NCBI GenBank assembly: GCA_019614645.1
Contig: JABWDB010000009.1
Location: forward strand, 2,503,001-2,567,000
Length of the DNA stretch: 64,000 nucleotides
Origin: Stratiolaelaps scimitus
Lineage: Eukaryota > Arthropoda > Arachnida > Mesostigmata > Laelapidae
Direction: 5' to 3'
Part shown: positions 1 through 13,035 of the stretch, piece by piece
Position numbering within the stretch: the stretch's first letter is position 1
How the letters are laid out: each line of letters opens with the position of its first letter
Made by a program: the position numbers and the translations under genes
The notes under the pieces: generated by a model
What the model saw: the letters and a program-made list of their open reading frames with translations, nothing else
Database searches by the model: none
What the model was told of the DNA's origin: nothing

Positions 1-420
1 AGACTCATGAGGGCCAAGACGCGGAACAGTGTCACCGTAGGCGTCGGTAAACAACGGCCGCAGAGGAACACAGCAAAGAACCGGACGCCACGGAGCGCAA
101 AGGCGAGCCGGCAGTTGATTGTCTCGTTCAGTTGATTTCGTAAAGTGGTCTCTCGTTAGCTGCAGTGGTCCCCGACTCAAAGGCTGTTCACCGCCTTCTA
201 CGACGTCTGCTATCATGACGGTATACGGTTCACTTCACAGTGTTCCTCGGCAGTGAAGGAGGTCCCATAAGTGTCTTGACCATATTCCCCTTGAACCGCT
301 GCGGACCGCCAAACTCCGACCGACTTTCGCAAGGTTTGTTTCTCTACATTTAGTCTTTATTTTCGGCCGCTCTCAATGAACGCGATGGTCAATTACATCA
401 GTTATTATCTCCCCCATATT

Positions 421-450
421 ATATATATATATATATATATAGATATATAT
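421..450. repeat. (TA)n microsatellite
   Basis: About ten AT units, then AG and a second short AT run. Open frames crossing it contain Ile-Tyr runs and are not genes. Confidence 0.85.
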
Positions 451-1349
451 TGCAGTACACGCGTTTCCACGAGAGTTTTCAACGAAAACTTAACCGCAGT
501 ACATTTCTCACCTGCACATCCCCCCGCGTAACTAGAATCCTCTTGTGATTCATCCATCTTTTGTTCTACACTAAATATTATAAATATTACGTTGACGCGA
601 GAAATCTGTGCCCTCTCACCGCCCATTTGGCAACTCGTGCTCACGGCAACCCCGCGTTGACGCGCTGCGCGTCGTTCAAATCAATGTCCCTTCATTGGCA
701 TCGTGCCGATGTGCGAACAAGCGAGCTTGGTTCATCTATGATTCGATTACGTCCACTCGACCTCCCCCCGACGCTCCCGCAGATCTCGTCACCCGTCGCT
801 GCCCGGTGGCCGCTCACCTTCAGCTAACTTCCGACACCGCTGCTCCGCGATTCCAGCGCAACGGCAACATAGGATAACGAGACGAAGAAAAAAAAATTCG
901 CAAAAATACCTACGCAAAAACAAATGCCTACGTAGTTCCTCTACCCGCGGCAGGTGTGAACGTGTTGTGTCCATCATCGATCGGCGCGTACGTCGGTATC
1001 ATCACCGACTCAATTCACTTGGCTCCTCTGATTCGTCGTTGGTTTTTATTGTCATCGGCTTCATGTCGCCATTGAGCGGCAGAGCTGTCGCCCCCTTCCA
1101 TTGGCATCGCCTCTTACATCGCCTCCCGAGCTCTCTTGTCGTTGTCGTGCGCGTACCGGCTCCGCTGCCAATGCGGCCGATATCGAGCAGATCGAGGAGA
1201 GAGGCGAACGTGTCAACCCTCCTCAAGACGCTTAAGTTGTTCGCCAGCAGACCCGATGGACTACCACGATTATTATTGTTTGTATATTATTATTATTATC
1301 GTATAGTATGAATATCGCCAATCACTATCATGGCTGGACGACATTGAGA

Positions 1350-1395
1350 CGTCGGTGCGAAAGTGACCTCAATCGCCAGCCGCTCGGCTATCAGA
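1350..1395 (-). repeat. possible decayed tRNA-like or SINE promoter segment
   Basis: The minus strand carries TAGCCGAGCGG at 1390-1380, a full match to the Pol III A-box pattern TRGCNNARYGG as found in Leu and Ser tRNAs. About 17-20 bases later a TTTCGCACC segment could be a decayed B-box. No tRNA cloverleaf can be folded. It may be an old SINE head or chance. Confidence 0.3.
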
Positions 1396-1764
1396 CAAGC
1401 AAGGCTGGCCGCTGTCATAACACGCGCGGTACACACCGTCGTCAGGGAGGAAGATACAACAAGGCCGAGTGGATGAGGGCGAAAATCAAAGCAGACCCAA
1501 AATGTATACAGCCTAGTGAAGCACTATCAGACATCGTCTGTGCGTAAGGTATATCAGAGCTATCAGACTGCCTCTTCGGACGATTTCTCTCTTTCACTCA
1601 CGACGCAGAAGCGATACGGAAGCGAACATCACGAACGAAGACTGCGGCAACAAGAATCAGCAACATGGAACGCTTGCTAACGTTCGTCAGTGGCAGTTCG
1701 AGGGCTGCTCGATCCTGCTGAAGTCTTCATTGAAAAAATGTCTGAAGTCTGTACACACTAGTAC

Positions 1765-1790
1765 GTATATATGTATATATATATATATAT
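1765..1790. repeat. (TA)n microsatellite
   Basis: TA run interrupted by one G. Confidence 0.8.
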
Positions 1791-2436
1791 CCTTTTTCTT
1801 TCCTATACATAAGTTTGGGTTGAATTTATTTTGAGTGTGCCGTTGGCTTTTTATCGCAATCACCTGATCGCCAAAGGCGGTCGACTCCAAACATGACGAC
1901 AACGAGGTGGACGGGGCCGAGCGCAGAGATAACTGGCTAACGACAGTTAAGGTTCGATATCGTTGTTCGTCTTGACGCTATCCCCTCACATAGGTACACG
2001 AGCAGACGTACGCACACCGGCATACAGCGGCGTATTGACACATCGTGTCGCGTCTGTCAGAATTCGGCTTCGTGCAGGGGCTGGCGACGCCGCAGAGATC
2101 GGACAAGGTGAACGGAGGGTGAAATTGGTCCGGGCGATTGGATTAGACGAAGAGCCGATCGGGAATCCATCCAAAGATTTAAATATTGCTTGCCAAACGA
2201 TGCAACTGCGCTCCGTCGATGAAATCGAAAACAACGCTGGGGTGTGCCGTCTGACGACGACAGCGATGACACTTATCGTTGGCGTTCAGCGCTCGAGATA
2301 ACGTCGAGCCAAGCCGAGCGGGTGAGAGAGCCAACGCCGCCGCAACATGACCGATGGCGTTGTCTATGGTCAATTATATTACATACATTGACCGGTAATC
2401 AGCAGCTGTCCTTGTGTGAAGATGTTATAGCATGAT

Positions 2437-2485
2437 GGGGCTTCCGATACTGCTTGGGTACCAGCTTTGCTGGTAACCGAGCCCC
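2437..2485. repeat. imperfect stem-loop ending GGGGC/GCCCC
   Basis: The inner stem TACCAGC/GCTGGTA (2459-2475, loop TTT) is perfect. A GG/CC step continues it across one bulged A, and GGGG (2437-2440) can pair with CCCC (2482-2485) across an internal loop. There is no known ncRNA match. Confidence 0.4.
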
Positions 2486-2692
2486 GTGCCTCCTACGGAG
2501 ATTCAGTCCTTCCCAGGCATGATGAATCTTGGCTTTTTACCGCGAGCTCATTTCTTGTCTGATTCGACATTTACGATGAGTAGACGTACACCACTCGCAC
2601 GACAAGTATCAGATCTCTTCTGTACTACCACGCCATCATATCTCTTCGTTAGCTTCAATATGTCAAGTGTTACATATGAGGATACTGTTGGC

Positions 2693-2706
2693 ACACACAC
2701 ACACAG
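2693..2706. repeat. (CA)n microsatellite
   Basis: About seven CA units. Confidence 0.7.
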
Positions 2707-2841
2707 AGTTTTTACTTGATCGTTCGCTCGGCTACCCCTGCGGAGCCCTGTAACGCGTCCTGTATAGCCTATTGCACCGTACGAAGCGTCTATCCTGAAA
2801 ATATGACGTCTAGCTAGAGAAGCACACACAAAGTGCCTGAA

Positions 2842-2861
2842 CACACACACACACACACACA
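2842..2861. repeat. (CA)n microsatellite
   Basis: About ten CA units. Confidence 0.8.
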
Positions 2862-3337
2862 TGTTTATGACTGCTTTTAACGTTGGCAAACGACGCCGGC
2901 GGTTCACAGTTCATAGCATTCTTTGCGAAGATTCGCACGTTTGACGCCGACCGTGGGCGGGCCAATCCGTCGATTGCAAGCCAGCCAAGGGACAAAGCCA
3001 GAACGAAGGTCCGTTTTTTTCCCCAATGTCGTAGCACCACCACCAGCACAATCGGCCACCACTGCTGCGGACATAATGTAACGCCGTATGAACGAACACA
3101 TTCATATTTCATCGGCGCAATTGTGGGTGAGTCAGCCGAAGCCAGCCGGCCATTTTCGTCCATTGCGCAGCTGTGGACGAGCCATCGCAATCGGCCAATT
3201 CTCCCATTCTCGCCGCAAGGGGCCACGATCGACTGCTGCATAAAGATGCTTTCTTTATTGTCAATACGAAGAAAGGTGAAATCATTGACTGTGCCGCCTT
3301 TTGCGGCAAGCAATGGACCATCGCGCAGGCGGACAGG

Positions 3338-3378
3338 CAAGCGGGCGGGCGGGCGGTCGATCGGGCGGTCAGTCGGTT
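3338..3378. repeat. (GGGC)n-like G-rich tract
   Basis: GCGGGCGGGCGGGCGG is followed by CGG/CGATCGGGCGGTC variants. It is a simple-sequence G-rich tract. Confidence 0.55.
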
Positions 3379-3956
3379 GGCGGCCATTGAGATTCGTCAC
3401 TATTACCTATCTCTACAGCTCTAAGTGCCAACCACGGCGACTATGACGGCGTTTCAATTGCGTCTAGCTCTTGGCCTGTGTGTGAATGTCGATCCGCGAC
3501 TTGGCGCTAGCGGAACACTAGGCCCGCGCCGATAGTGGATTGTGCTGCTTTCCTGGGCATTCGTGTAGCCGTTCCCGCTACGTTCCCGCGATGCCTTTGA
3601 GCGTCGACTTCGCCAGCGTGCAGTGTTCGTCTCATTTCGCACTTTTTTTTTTCGTTTTTCGTTGTTATTTTCTTTTTCTTCGCTCGGGAAATTTTTGCAC
3701 AATTTTCAGCAATTGCCACTCGAGCGCGTGGCACTCGAGAACGCGCGCGGCAGCGAGCCGTAGCCGAACACAATAGTCTGATAGGCCGCTGACCAAGACA
3801 ACAGCCAGCGACATTCACCATGGTGGCAATCCGATCACAACGGCGAACGTCATGGCCATGCGACAACCATAACTCCGGAGTAATCGCTCTCCCGCGTCGG
3901 TGTTGCCTGCTTTCGAACGCCGGGGTCATCATGGCTTTTCACCGGGACACCGAGCC

Positions 3957-3975
3957 CCCGGTAAAGAATACCGGG
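3957..3975. repeat. hairpin CCCGGTA...TACCGGG
   Basis: A 7-bp perfect stem with loop AAGAA. It shares its stem with 15587-15610. Confidence 0.5.
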
Positions 3976-5028
3976 CGAGATAGCCGAAGAAAGCCTTTGT
4001 GGCCAACCACTCCCATCCCCGGCCCCCACAAAAAAATAGATTGAACGCAAACACAGATCGAAAAACGACCATGTATGATAGATTGGTAACTGCACAGCTT
4101 ACAGAAGCACGGTAGCAGATCAGTAGCGAAGATTGTTGTCTCTCTTCTGGCGGACATCGGATTGGCATCTTATGTCCTCTCCTGTCGTTGCGTACAGGGA
4201 AGTACTGCCGTCGCTGCCGCCGCCGCCACCCTTCGAGCCTATGAAGACATGGTCGACACGTCACAAAGCAGAACAAGTGACTATACTGGAATCCCAGTCA
4301 CAGTTCGAGTTCCACCGGCCGGAATCGCTTCTCGACTGGTCCCGGATTTCCAGCCAGACATGATACGTGATTCCAACAAGAATCACATCGGCTGAACCGC
4401 TACCGCAAGGCCTGCTTAGAATATTCGCCGTGTCCTTAGAGTATTCCCCTCGGGTTCGCCTTCGGCCGGCGAACGTGTCGGGTGACGGCTATAATTTTCT
4501 TTTTTTTTTGTTCTTCTTTCCATCGATCAGTTGATTCATTGATCTGAGCTTCGTTCATACATCGGTTAAAAATTTTGTGCCAACATTAATTAACGTGCAC
4601 GGTCCGGTTCTCGTCCACAGTAATGCCTTCGGCACTTTGACCTCTTCAGAATCTGCTGTGTTACATTCTCATCTCGCGATTTGGGCTCGTTTTGTTTGCC
4701 TTACTGACCACTGTGACCAATACAGTGTATTGACACAACACAGAAGTGACAACAACATCAATAGCCACAGACGCATTGTCGGTTCAATGTATCCGTCATT
4801 AATCGTGGACACAACAGATCGACTGAGGCGAACGACACGCTGTCAACCCCCGTCATGTCTCATTGAGGCGCGAGGCTTTTGCTCAGTGGCCACTTTGCAT
4901 CAACACTGTACCCGGGTTTCTGTTTAGCGACCACCCCGGTGGAGATGACGAACACGCTCACTATTGACCGAAACATCCAGATCGTCTGTAAACATAGGTT
5001 CTGTGCAAAATGTGCTTGCGCGCTCACT

Positions 5029-5064
<36 letters not shown>

Positions 5065-5081
5065 ACAACAACAGCAACTGT
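5029..5081. repeat. (CAG)n/(CAA)n tract
   Basis: CAG units grade into CAA units. Frames crossing it read poly-Gln, poly-Ala or poly-Thr depending on phase, so coding is not implied. Confidence 0.8.
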
Positions 5082-5819
5082 TACTGATTACTGGAAAAAT
5101 CGCTCGAACGCTTGCGTCGGCACCAGTTGGATTCAGGCCTGCTCACTGATGTTGTGTTACTTGTTGAACTCCTTCTGAAAGACACAGATATGACAGGTTT
5201 TATACTGTTGTCGATCTTGACGACACTGAATGAGTAACAGTGAACGACTTGTCAACAGATGCGTCAACGGAGTTTTCTTCGCGACGGTCGTCCCAACAAG
5301 GCGCGGCCCATAGAGCGGCCCATATTAGATCGTTCTCGTGAGCCGTCCTCGGGCTGTTCTTCTGAGAACGCTAACGCAACGTGCAAATTTTCGCCAGCCG
5401 CCAGTATTGTCCAGCCCCGTGGCGTGCTGCGTCACGGTGGCGAGGCGGCGTGTCACGTTCAGCGAGCGGCCCCGAACATATTGCGGCCACTGTCTGCGAC
5501 ATATGAATAGCGTTATTATTGTTTCTGCAGGCTGTTGTTGTTGTTGTGTCTCCTCGCATTTTCCCGACCCACAAATCATTTCTGTGTGGCTTGCAGATAT
5601 AAAGAAACTATCGAATCCATAGCTGGTCGGCTCATTGTAGCTAGAGCATTGTGAGCATCTAAAGATATCGACATACATTCGCCCTTTCTCGCAGAGAGAG
5701 ATGCCTACGATGCAGTAGTGGCCAAAATCGGAGATACACGCCCGCAACACAGCTGCGTCCCACCCCCGAATGATCGACGGTGTCATTGGTCAATACGCCA
5801 TCAAATGATGCCACATACA

Positions 5820-5839
5820 GTGTGTGTGTGTGTGTGTGC
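5820..5839. repeat. (GT)n microsatellite
   Basis: About nine GT units. Confidence 0.8.
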
Positions 5840-6649
5840 TTAGTGAAACCTGTCACTGTGCCTTGGATTTTTCTGCTAAAGAGTGATTCGATAGTTCGGA
5901 CAACCCCCCTCGTTGTGCATATCATCGAGATAGATCTATGTACGGGAAGGTTTCGCGAACTGGCGAAATCAAAAGCACTTGACTCGTACGGGTAAACAGC
6001 GCTACCAAGCAGTGCTATCTGGTGGCCATTGTCGGCTGTTCCATTGATGCAAGAGGCAATCAATGCAGCTGCAGCTGCAGCACGAGCAGAGGACGAGGAA
6101 CAGAGAAACATCGAGCGGACATCAGAATGATGTCAACATTTCAACGGAGCTGAGCGAGGATCGTTTGACGACACTCGACAAACAGTGTTATCTATCATAA
6201 CATGACCCGGCCATCAGTAGGCCAAGCAGTGTCGACTACTTGTTCATCACAGCTAAACGTCACCTTAGAGCTTCGTGTGGCATGGCCAAGGCTGTAGAGT
6301 AGGCCAAGAATAAGGACCAGTGAAAAAAATGGCGTGCTGTGATACATGATACGGTAAATGCAAGACGATCTGTTTGAGACGGCCGTTTTACACTGATTGA
6401 AGAACGAAATTGCAATGTTTACCGTCGTGGTGCGAACATTTGAAATTGATTGAATTTCCGTTATGAGGCACGTCGTTCGTGCGAGACGAACTCTGCGGCC
6501 AGCAGCCGAGGAGAGGAAGAGAGAGAATACTAACGCTACGAAACGTCAACTCATGAAGTGTTTCCAATGAGTCCCTTTTTCTGTTTCATCGACAACTTCT
6601 AACATCGCTTTTTAATATCAGTCCAGCAGTCTGTTCGTGCGCTGTGTAA

Positions 6650-6669
6650 ATATATATATATATATATAA
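6650..6669. repeat. (TA)n microsatellite
   Basis: About nine TA units. Confidence 0.8.
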
Positions 6670-6757
6670 ATGGCGTTTTTCACCGCAACATATCGTATGA
6701 ATATCGGTGTAATCGGGCCAACAAGAGCAGGAACGACAGCAATATTCTGTAACAAAT

Positions 6758-6779
6758 TATATATATATATATATAATAT
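6758..6779. repeat. (TA)n microsatellite
   Basis: About ten TA units with a terminal AATA. Confidence 0.8.
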
Positions 6780-7039
6780 GGCTTGAACAACGGCTGCGGC
6801 ACACCGTCAACCACAATGGGCTGATTGTGCAGCATCAACGAAGTGCAGGAGCTTGTTGATATTCGAACAATACCTTTTGTCGAACGTCACGATGTCGCGG
6901 GATGTCCGCGTAAATACTTCAATTCACTCGTTCAATGATGCTGGTGTCCGTAAACAGTGGCCCGGTCATATATTTATGTTGGCACTGCACGAATGCATGT
7001 AGAACTGCGTGCGGGCAAAGCGTCCACACAGCAATAGTA

Positions 7040-7061
7040 ATATATATATATATATATATAT
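7040..7061. repeat. (TA)n microsatellite
   Basis: About ten TA units. Confidence 0.8.
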
Positions 7062-7337
7062 CCCACTAGTCCAATAACAATAATGTTAAATAATAACACA
7101 CATAAAAAAAACCGTTTGTAGATTGTTATTCGCGATGCAGCTGGATGAATAACATGCCGATATAAAAAAGGACGAAACACACACATTGTCCATGCTACGA
7201 TCGAAGGCTAATTGTGACATATTCGAGTCCGTCTTATTTTGCAAGTCAGCAAACAACACTGGTAATTTTTTGATAAAAGAGTTCTCCTCACATTACTAAG
7301 TTAGTTGGAAAATGTTTCCAACCTTCAACTGCAATGT

Positions 7338-7365
7338 TATATATATATATATATATATATATATA
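7338..7365. repeat. (TA)n microsatellite
   Basis: About fourteen TA units. Confidence 0.85.
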
Positions 7366-7797
7366 CGGGTGTAACTGCAGCTTAGTTGCTTGTTTTAATA
7401 TCACTGAACTGATCTGGTGCCTGATCAGTGCAGTGTGGTTCAATTGGCTGCTAAGCGGCTTCGTATGTGGCGAAATACAACATTTCATGACTCGATCAAC
7501 AATAACAACAACAACAACGGCAGCAGCAGCAGTAGCAACGGAAACAGCCGTCGCAGCCGCAGGAAGAAATCTGCGCAGGGAGATATATATTTATTGTCAG
7601 TAATATTTCACACGTACGTTACAAATTGGAAAATATCAATTTTTGCCCTTCGGGCCAACCCCGCCTGTCAACAGGAATACTTTTCTCATTCGACTTCTTC
7701 GGCCTTATAATGAGCCGAGGTATTTCTAGCGCAGTAATTATATCCATGTATCATAACGACAACAAAACAAAACAGCCATAGCGGAGACATGTGCATT

Positions 7798-7843
7798 TAT
7801 ATATATACACTATATATAGATATATATATATATATATATATAT
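7798..7843. repeat. interrupted (TA)n microsatellite
   Basis: Three TA blocks separated by CACTA and GA. The flank carries TGATGTGATGATACATCA, a short inverted repeat. Confidence 0.8.
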
Positions 7844-7944
7844 GATGTGATGATACATCACATAGGGCGAATTACCTGTGCCAGGCGGCTGATGCTGTTG
7901 TTGGCGCTACATAGAGGCACGAATAATTAATGTGGCCATTTCTT

Positions 7945-7948
<4 letters not shown>

Positions 7949-8004
<56 letters not shown>

Positions 8005-8029
8005 TATATGTGTGTCTGTGTATATACTG
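7949..8029. repeat. compound (TA)n-(TG)n microsatellite
   Basis: About 25 TA units, then CA-interrupted TA, then TGTGTCTGTG and TATATA. Typical of slippage with transitions. Confidence 0.85.
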
Positions 8030-9169
8030 TCCTGTGTGCGGGTTCATTCGGCTGGTGCTTTGTGTGTGAGATGTTATCATGGGGCCTTGTTCCGTCATCG
8101 TAAATACTACCATCATATATTCATCTGGGGAGATTTTTCATGTACAATTGCTATTAGAAGGCGAGCAATGATTCGCAGTCTTAACTGCTACCTTAATTAG
8201 CTTCGTTATACAAACTCTTCTTGATGTTTCTTTACGCTCTGTGTCTCTCTCTCTCTCGACGACGAGAATCGTCCTCGATTTGCAGAAACGGAAACAGAGG
8301 TCCATCTCATTCGAATTACTATGGGCTCGCAATGTCCCCTTAGTGGAAACTGATTCGGCAGCGACCTCGCCGATATTCCTGTATTGACTCCGATATTGTC
8401 AGTTCCGATATCCCATAGATATTTTATGATACGATTTACTCGAGCAAAAGTTCCAAGACGGCATCAGAAGCTCGAGTGTCTGCTTACCATTACACCGTAA
8501 GTGGCACCTCTATCTGGAGAGCGCCACATACGCGGTTGTTGTGAATTACCAATTCGACAACAACAGGCGTTGTTGAGTTGATGTAGTCTTGTAGATGAGA
8601 AACGAATAGACAATACATAGAAGTTGATATCACCGATAATAATACGCACTGGCTCGAGAAGAGCCGAATTGATTAACGGGTCATAGCCGATATGTCATTC
8701 AACCGACCGCATACGACTGCGGCCGTATACAGCCATGACAGTGCACGAATCACACTGTATCACGGCTCACTACGCATTGTGCACTGGTTCCTATCGGCGG
8801 CCTGTTACTGGCTACTGTCGTTGGAGATGCCGCTGTTGTTGGTATTGTTGTAGCTAGTAACGGGACTAAATCTCCTTTCGGGAATATCTTTCGTCGGGCC
8901 CAATATCGCCACCGGCGTAAAGAACGAGCGAACGAACGAGACAGAGAGAGAAGAAAAACCAAAGGCCAGGCTTAGCCAACAGCATATAATAGCAATTAAG
9001 AGAAACATCTGCGAGCGCGCGGATGTTCTCTGTAGCATAGTGTCCCCTCGTCCGGCAGCAGCAGCAGCTGATTCGGCAGCGGCACAGTTGCTGGGGCCCT
9101 CTGGCAGAGAGGGCTCCTCAGGGCTTTTGACTGTTTGTTGCTAAACTCCACCAGATCACTGGGCATGCA

Positions 9170-9171
<2 letters not shown>

Positions 9172-9202
<31 letters not shown>
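9172..9202. repeat. (TA)n microsatellite
   Basis: About fifteen TA units. Confidence 0.85.
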
Positions 9203-9204
<2 letters not shown>

Positions 9205-9377
9205 TTTAGAACCGGCAAAGAGAGTCATCGTGAATCGCACGAATCGGCTTGGCCATCGAGCGACTCTCCGAGTTCGTGATTTCTGAGATTGGCAACAGCG
9301 CAACAACAGAACTCGTGGACTATCGAGCCATCATAGCAGCACAGAACTAAAATTAATATCTAATAAACATATATAAG

Positions 9378-9381
<4 letters not shown>

Positions 9382-9473
<92 letters not shown>
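9382..9473. repeat. longest uninterrupted (TA)n array
   Basis: About 46 TA units without interruption. The array is fully self-complementary and prone to cruciform extrusion and length change. The assembled length may not be exact. Confidence 0.9.
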
Positions 9474-9475
<2 letters not shown>

Positions 9476-10601
9476 GTTTACATAGTGAGCTACACGCGGT
9501 GCTTGAGCAACCTGTCGGTCTGCTATGTCCATATACAGAATACAGCAGAGTAGCCCGATTATTCAGTTATCACGGGACCACACGAAGGGCGGACATCAAT
9601 CGGCCACCAGTGGCGGTTTCCGCTGCTGATGCTACGCTGTACGCGCCAGATCATGAGACATTGGCGAATTTACGCACCGCTTTCGAGTACTTTCCCGGAA
9701 CGGCATAGGCCGCAACAGACTCCCGGGTTTTTTTGGCCCACTCAGCTCCTGCTATTGCATGAATATTGACGAATACAGTCGAACGCGTGTACACATCACG
9801 TATACGACGTTGAGGCACCCATTGATTTATTTATTCATTCGCTGCGGCGTGCAGCAACCTCATCTTCTCTCATTCCTCTGATCGAGCTCGTCGGAAATGG
9901 ATCATTGCACCAATGGCCGATGTGGGCCAGATTGCGATTGAAAGTTAACAACTCCGAATACTGATAACGCCGACGACGTTGAAACAGTGCAACGTGAGAA
10001 GAAATCTACCGAATGTGTAGCACGCTATTAGTTAGCAGGGGAGTATAGCGGCTCGTGCGCTGCCTTCGTCTCCGCTGATGAACACAGTGATCGCATGCGT
10101 GCACGGCCTCGTTCACACTGTCACGGAGGGATTTCTCCAAAGGTCCTTGTCACAGGGCCGGTGTCGGCAGGACATAGCGGACAGCCGCACGGCAACATAC
10201 CCGGAAATCTACCCGGTAGAAGAGAATGAAGAGGCAGACGGCTGGGGCATAGAAAACAACACAAACCTACCATCTGCACAGATCAGTATAGACGCAGCGC
10301 TGACCATTGATTTCGCCGCACTCCGCCGTGTATCTCTCGCGCTTTGACCCAATCCCGACATTCGTATCGGCCCTGTCAGCTGTCAGCCTGCTAAATCGTG
10401 CCACTGGCACGGCCGGCTTTGTTCGGCGTCCGTCGTGCGGGTGATCAATAATCGCAAGCAGATCGGGTACTACTGGCGCGGCCGAGACAGGCGACTAGGT
10501 GGTAATGCTTGGCTGGGACTCAGACAAGTAGCACGCACTGACGATCGCGAGATGCCGCCAATATGCATCGGGTAAGAGCCGAGTTGACTAGCGCACACTG
10601 A

Positions 10602-10602
<1 letters not shown>

Positions 10603-10635
<33 letters not shown>
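10603..10635. repeat. (TA)n microsatellite
   Basis: About sixteen TA units. Confidence 0.85.
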
Positions 10636-10638
<3 letters not shown>

Positions 10639-11663
10639 CTTTAGCAAACATGACGGTGGCACGAACGAATGATGACGAGATACAGAAAGCGTGGTGGTAG
10701 AGAGTGCCACCAACCGCCGCCGCGCCGACCCAACCGCTACGGCATACGGAGGAAGCGTCAGTTGCTGCTGAACCGCGAGCAACTGATGGATCGCTTCCTC
10801 CCACCCGGCAAGGTGGTCTCGGTACGGCAGCACACGAATACGTATATAAGCGCACACTCACATATAAATAATATCTGTGGCCACGTCGTATGCAGGGCTA
10901 ACGTTCGCGATAGCCGAGGTAAGACAATCGACGCCGCCAGAAGGGTGAGAGGCGACAATCGAAATTCGCGGCGTACGAATGCTTCGAATCTTCTTAATTG
11001 CGATGAGGAACTAGGAAGAGAAGGCCGGCACTCGACTGCAAAGCAGCTAGCAGCGACTTGGCGTGGACATATCATTTCATTCGTTGATCGAGACCTGCCT
11101 CTCTATCCTATCGTCCTGGCCTGGCCTGGGACACTCTGACGATGGCCTACTGACGCCCTTTCGCTTTGATGCGCGCTAACTAACGTAACCAACGCCTCCG
11201 ATAGCACCGAAACCTGAATTCGGTCGGCATCGGTACACCAGCGTCTGCACCAGAGCGGTCTCGCCCCGAACGACGAGTCTGTTACACTCTTGCTCGATTC
11301 GCACGCTTCAAAGTTCCGCCGCTTAAGTGTCGGCCAGCAGTGGGCAAAGGTCAGGGGATTACGAACGATTTGACCCCCATAGTATGGCCGGTCCTGTGCG
11401 CCTCGTGTATCGTCTGAAGTACACGTTGGCAGACGGTCACACATTCAGCCGCTCGCACATGGACACAGTCGACACCGCAGACCCCCTCGTGCACAAGGTA
11501 CCGGCATAGAGGTGAAGTTCCGCAGGGGCGAGGTGCCGCCTTCGGTCTTCCGTTGATCGACCACCCGTTCACGGCCACAGAAATCGGCCGGGGGGCTCAC
11601 GACGACGTAACCGCACTCCGTTCGGCGGCTCAACTGCGATCGAAAGAGCGTCGTGTATCATTA

Positions 11664-11699
11664 GGCGGTGGCGGGGGCGGCGGCGGGGGCGGCGGCGGC
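11664..11699. repeat. G-rich tract, potential G-quadruplex
   Basis: GGCGGTGGCGGGGGC-type repeats give more than four closely spaced G runs on the plus strand. The tract could fold as a G-quadruplex. No gene is adjacent. Confidence 0.6.
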
Positions 11700-11859
11700 C
11701 GAAGTCCACTCCCCTACTAATTTTCAAACGATTTGCCGCTGCCCGTCAAATGGTGTTGTACGGAGGTAGTCGATTCAACTTGATTGCCTCAACGAAGCTC
11801 TGGTTGCTACCAATATTTCAGCGATAATCGAGTCGAAGTCTGACAGGGAATCCATGCTT

Positions 11860-11862
<3 letters not shown>

Positions 11863-11901
<39 letters not shown>

Positions 11902-11914
11902 GTATATATATATA
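11863..11914. repeat. (TA)n microsatellite with G interruptions
   Basis: About sixteen TA units, then TATGTATATG-type variants. Confidence 0.85.
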
Positions 11915-13035
11915 AAAAAAACTATAGCATATAGTCCCACCGGTCGTAAGTCGGCATCACCATTAAGAGCCATACACATATACATATACGGGTACACATA
12001 TATGTGAGCTGTCCTTTAAATATGTACAACCTACAAGCGTATGCTTTGCTATTAATAGTATGCGCCAAAACAAAATCGGGTGTTCTTTTTTTTTAGCAAA
12101 AAGACAACAGCAGCAGCAGCATGAACGAAAAACAATGCAACGTGATGTCCGCTAAAGTTTTTATTCCTGTCCCAGGGGTTGAGCGGATTACGAAAGGTGG
12201 CACTGACGCAATGGTTCGTCCTCGAGCTCGCTTCGCTGCGCGGCGGCTGCTTAACGGCCTACAAATAGCGATATCCACTATTTCGGGCAGAAAGCGGGAT
12301 AGACGGGGGCGATGCCGATGATTGTTAACTCGGAGCACGCTCCATCGAGGTGGACCTCTAGTGGTTCTGCAGGTCGTACAGTAGCCTCCTCGGTTCATAC
12401 CCTCATCTGACATCGGGTAGCCCACGCGCTCTCTCGTCGGCGTCAGCCGGGAGCGGGGTCGTGGCGACAACACGGCGACAAGCGCTGCTCACAACCTACC
12501 TTCCTCTATACCTCCTCGCCCGCCCCGTGGTGCTCCGGCTTGGCCGTCGCGTCCAATGGCTCTGGGTGACCCGCCGGCTCGCTCGGGCCACTGCGGTGAG
12601 CCTGCTCGAATGCCTCCCCATCCTGCGCGGCGTACACGCCTGGCCGTCGTGCTCGCTGACCGGTGACGACTCTCTGACCGGTGAACAACCGCTGTCCCAG
12701 TGGCCAAACTGGCTGCGCAGCTGCTCGCGACGGCCGCCTAGGCCCAGCCCTCCGTCGCGCAGCCCCCATCTAAACCTCCTCTACCGAACTCGATAATTGG
12801 CTGCAGTTCGTCACAAAGTCAGCGGGAAAGCCACATCGTGTCATCCCCGAGCTATCTCGCCAGCCGGTAGACACGAACGCCGACAGAGAAGAGAGCAACA
12901 TCAGCCGTTGACGTAACGAACGATCACCTATATGCGATGTAAAATACAATACCTACGATCGCAGCGTGTGCTCATGTAACGGTACCGCGTGTACCGACTG
13001 TGTCTGCACAGTTATACCCACGTGAACACAGCAAT

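Larger units (their letters stand above)
1..6600. other. non-coding or unassigned DNA
   Basis: No recognisable gene. It holds TA, CA, GT and CAG microsatellites, the G-rich tract at 3338-3378, two hairpins (2437-2485; 3957-3975) and a possible SINE head at 1350-1395. The largest frame (2810-3400, minus, 196 codons) is antisense to another long frame (2883-3446). Both read through repetitive GGGC and CA tracts and show no domain. Confidence 0.6.

Noticed and set aside
2810..3446. Overlapping sense and antisense frames of nearly 200 codons
   Set aside because: Both arise from GC-rich repetitive sequence and neither has a recognisable domain.
12150..12800. GC-rich segment open on both strands as a possible exon
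   Set aside because: Openness on both strands follows from low AT content. No motif or splice site pair was found.
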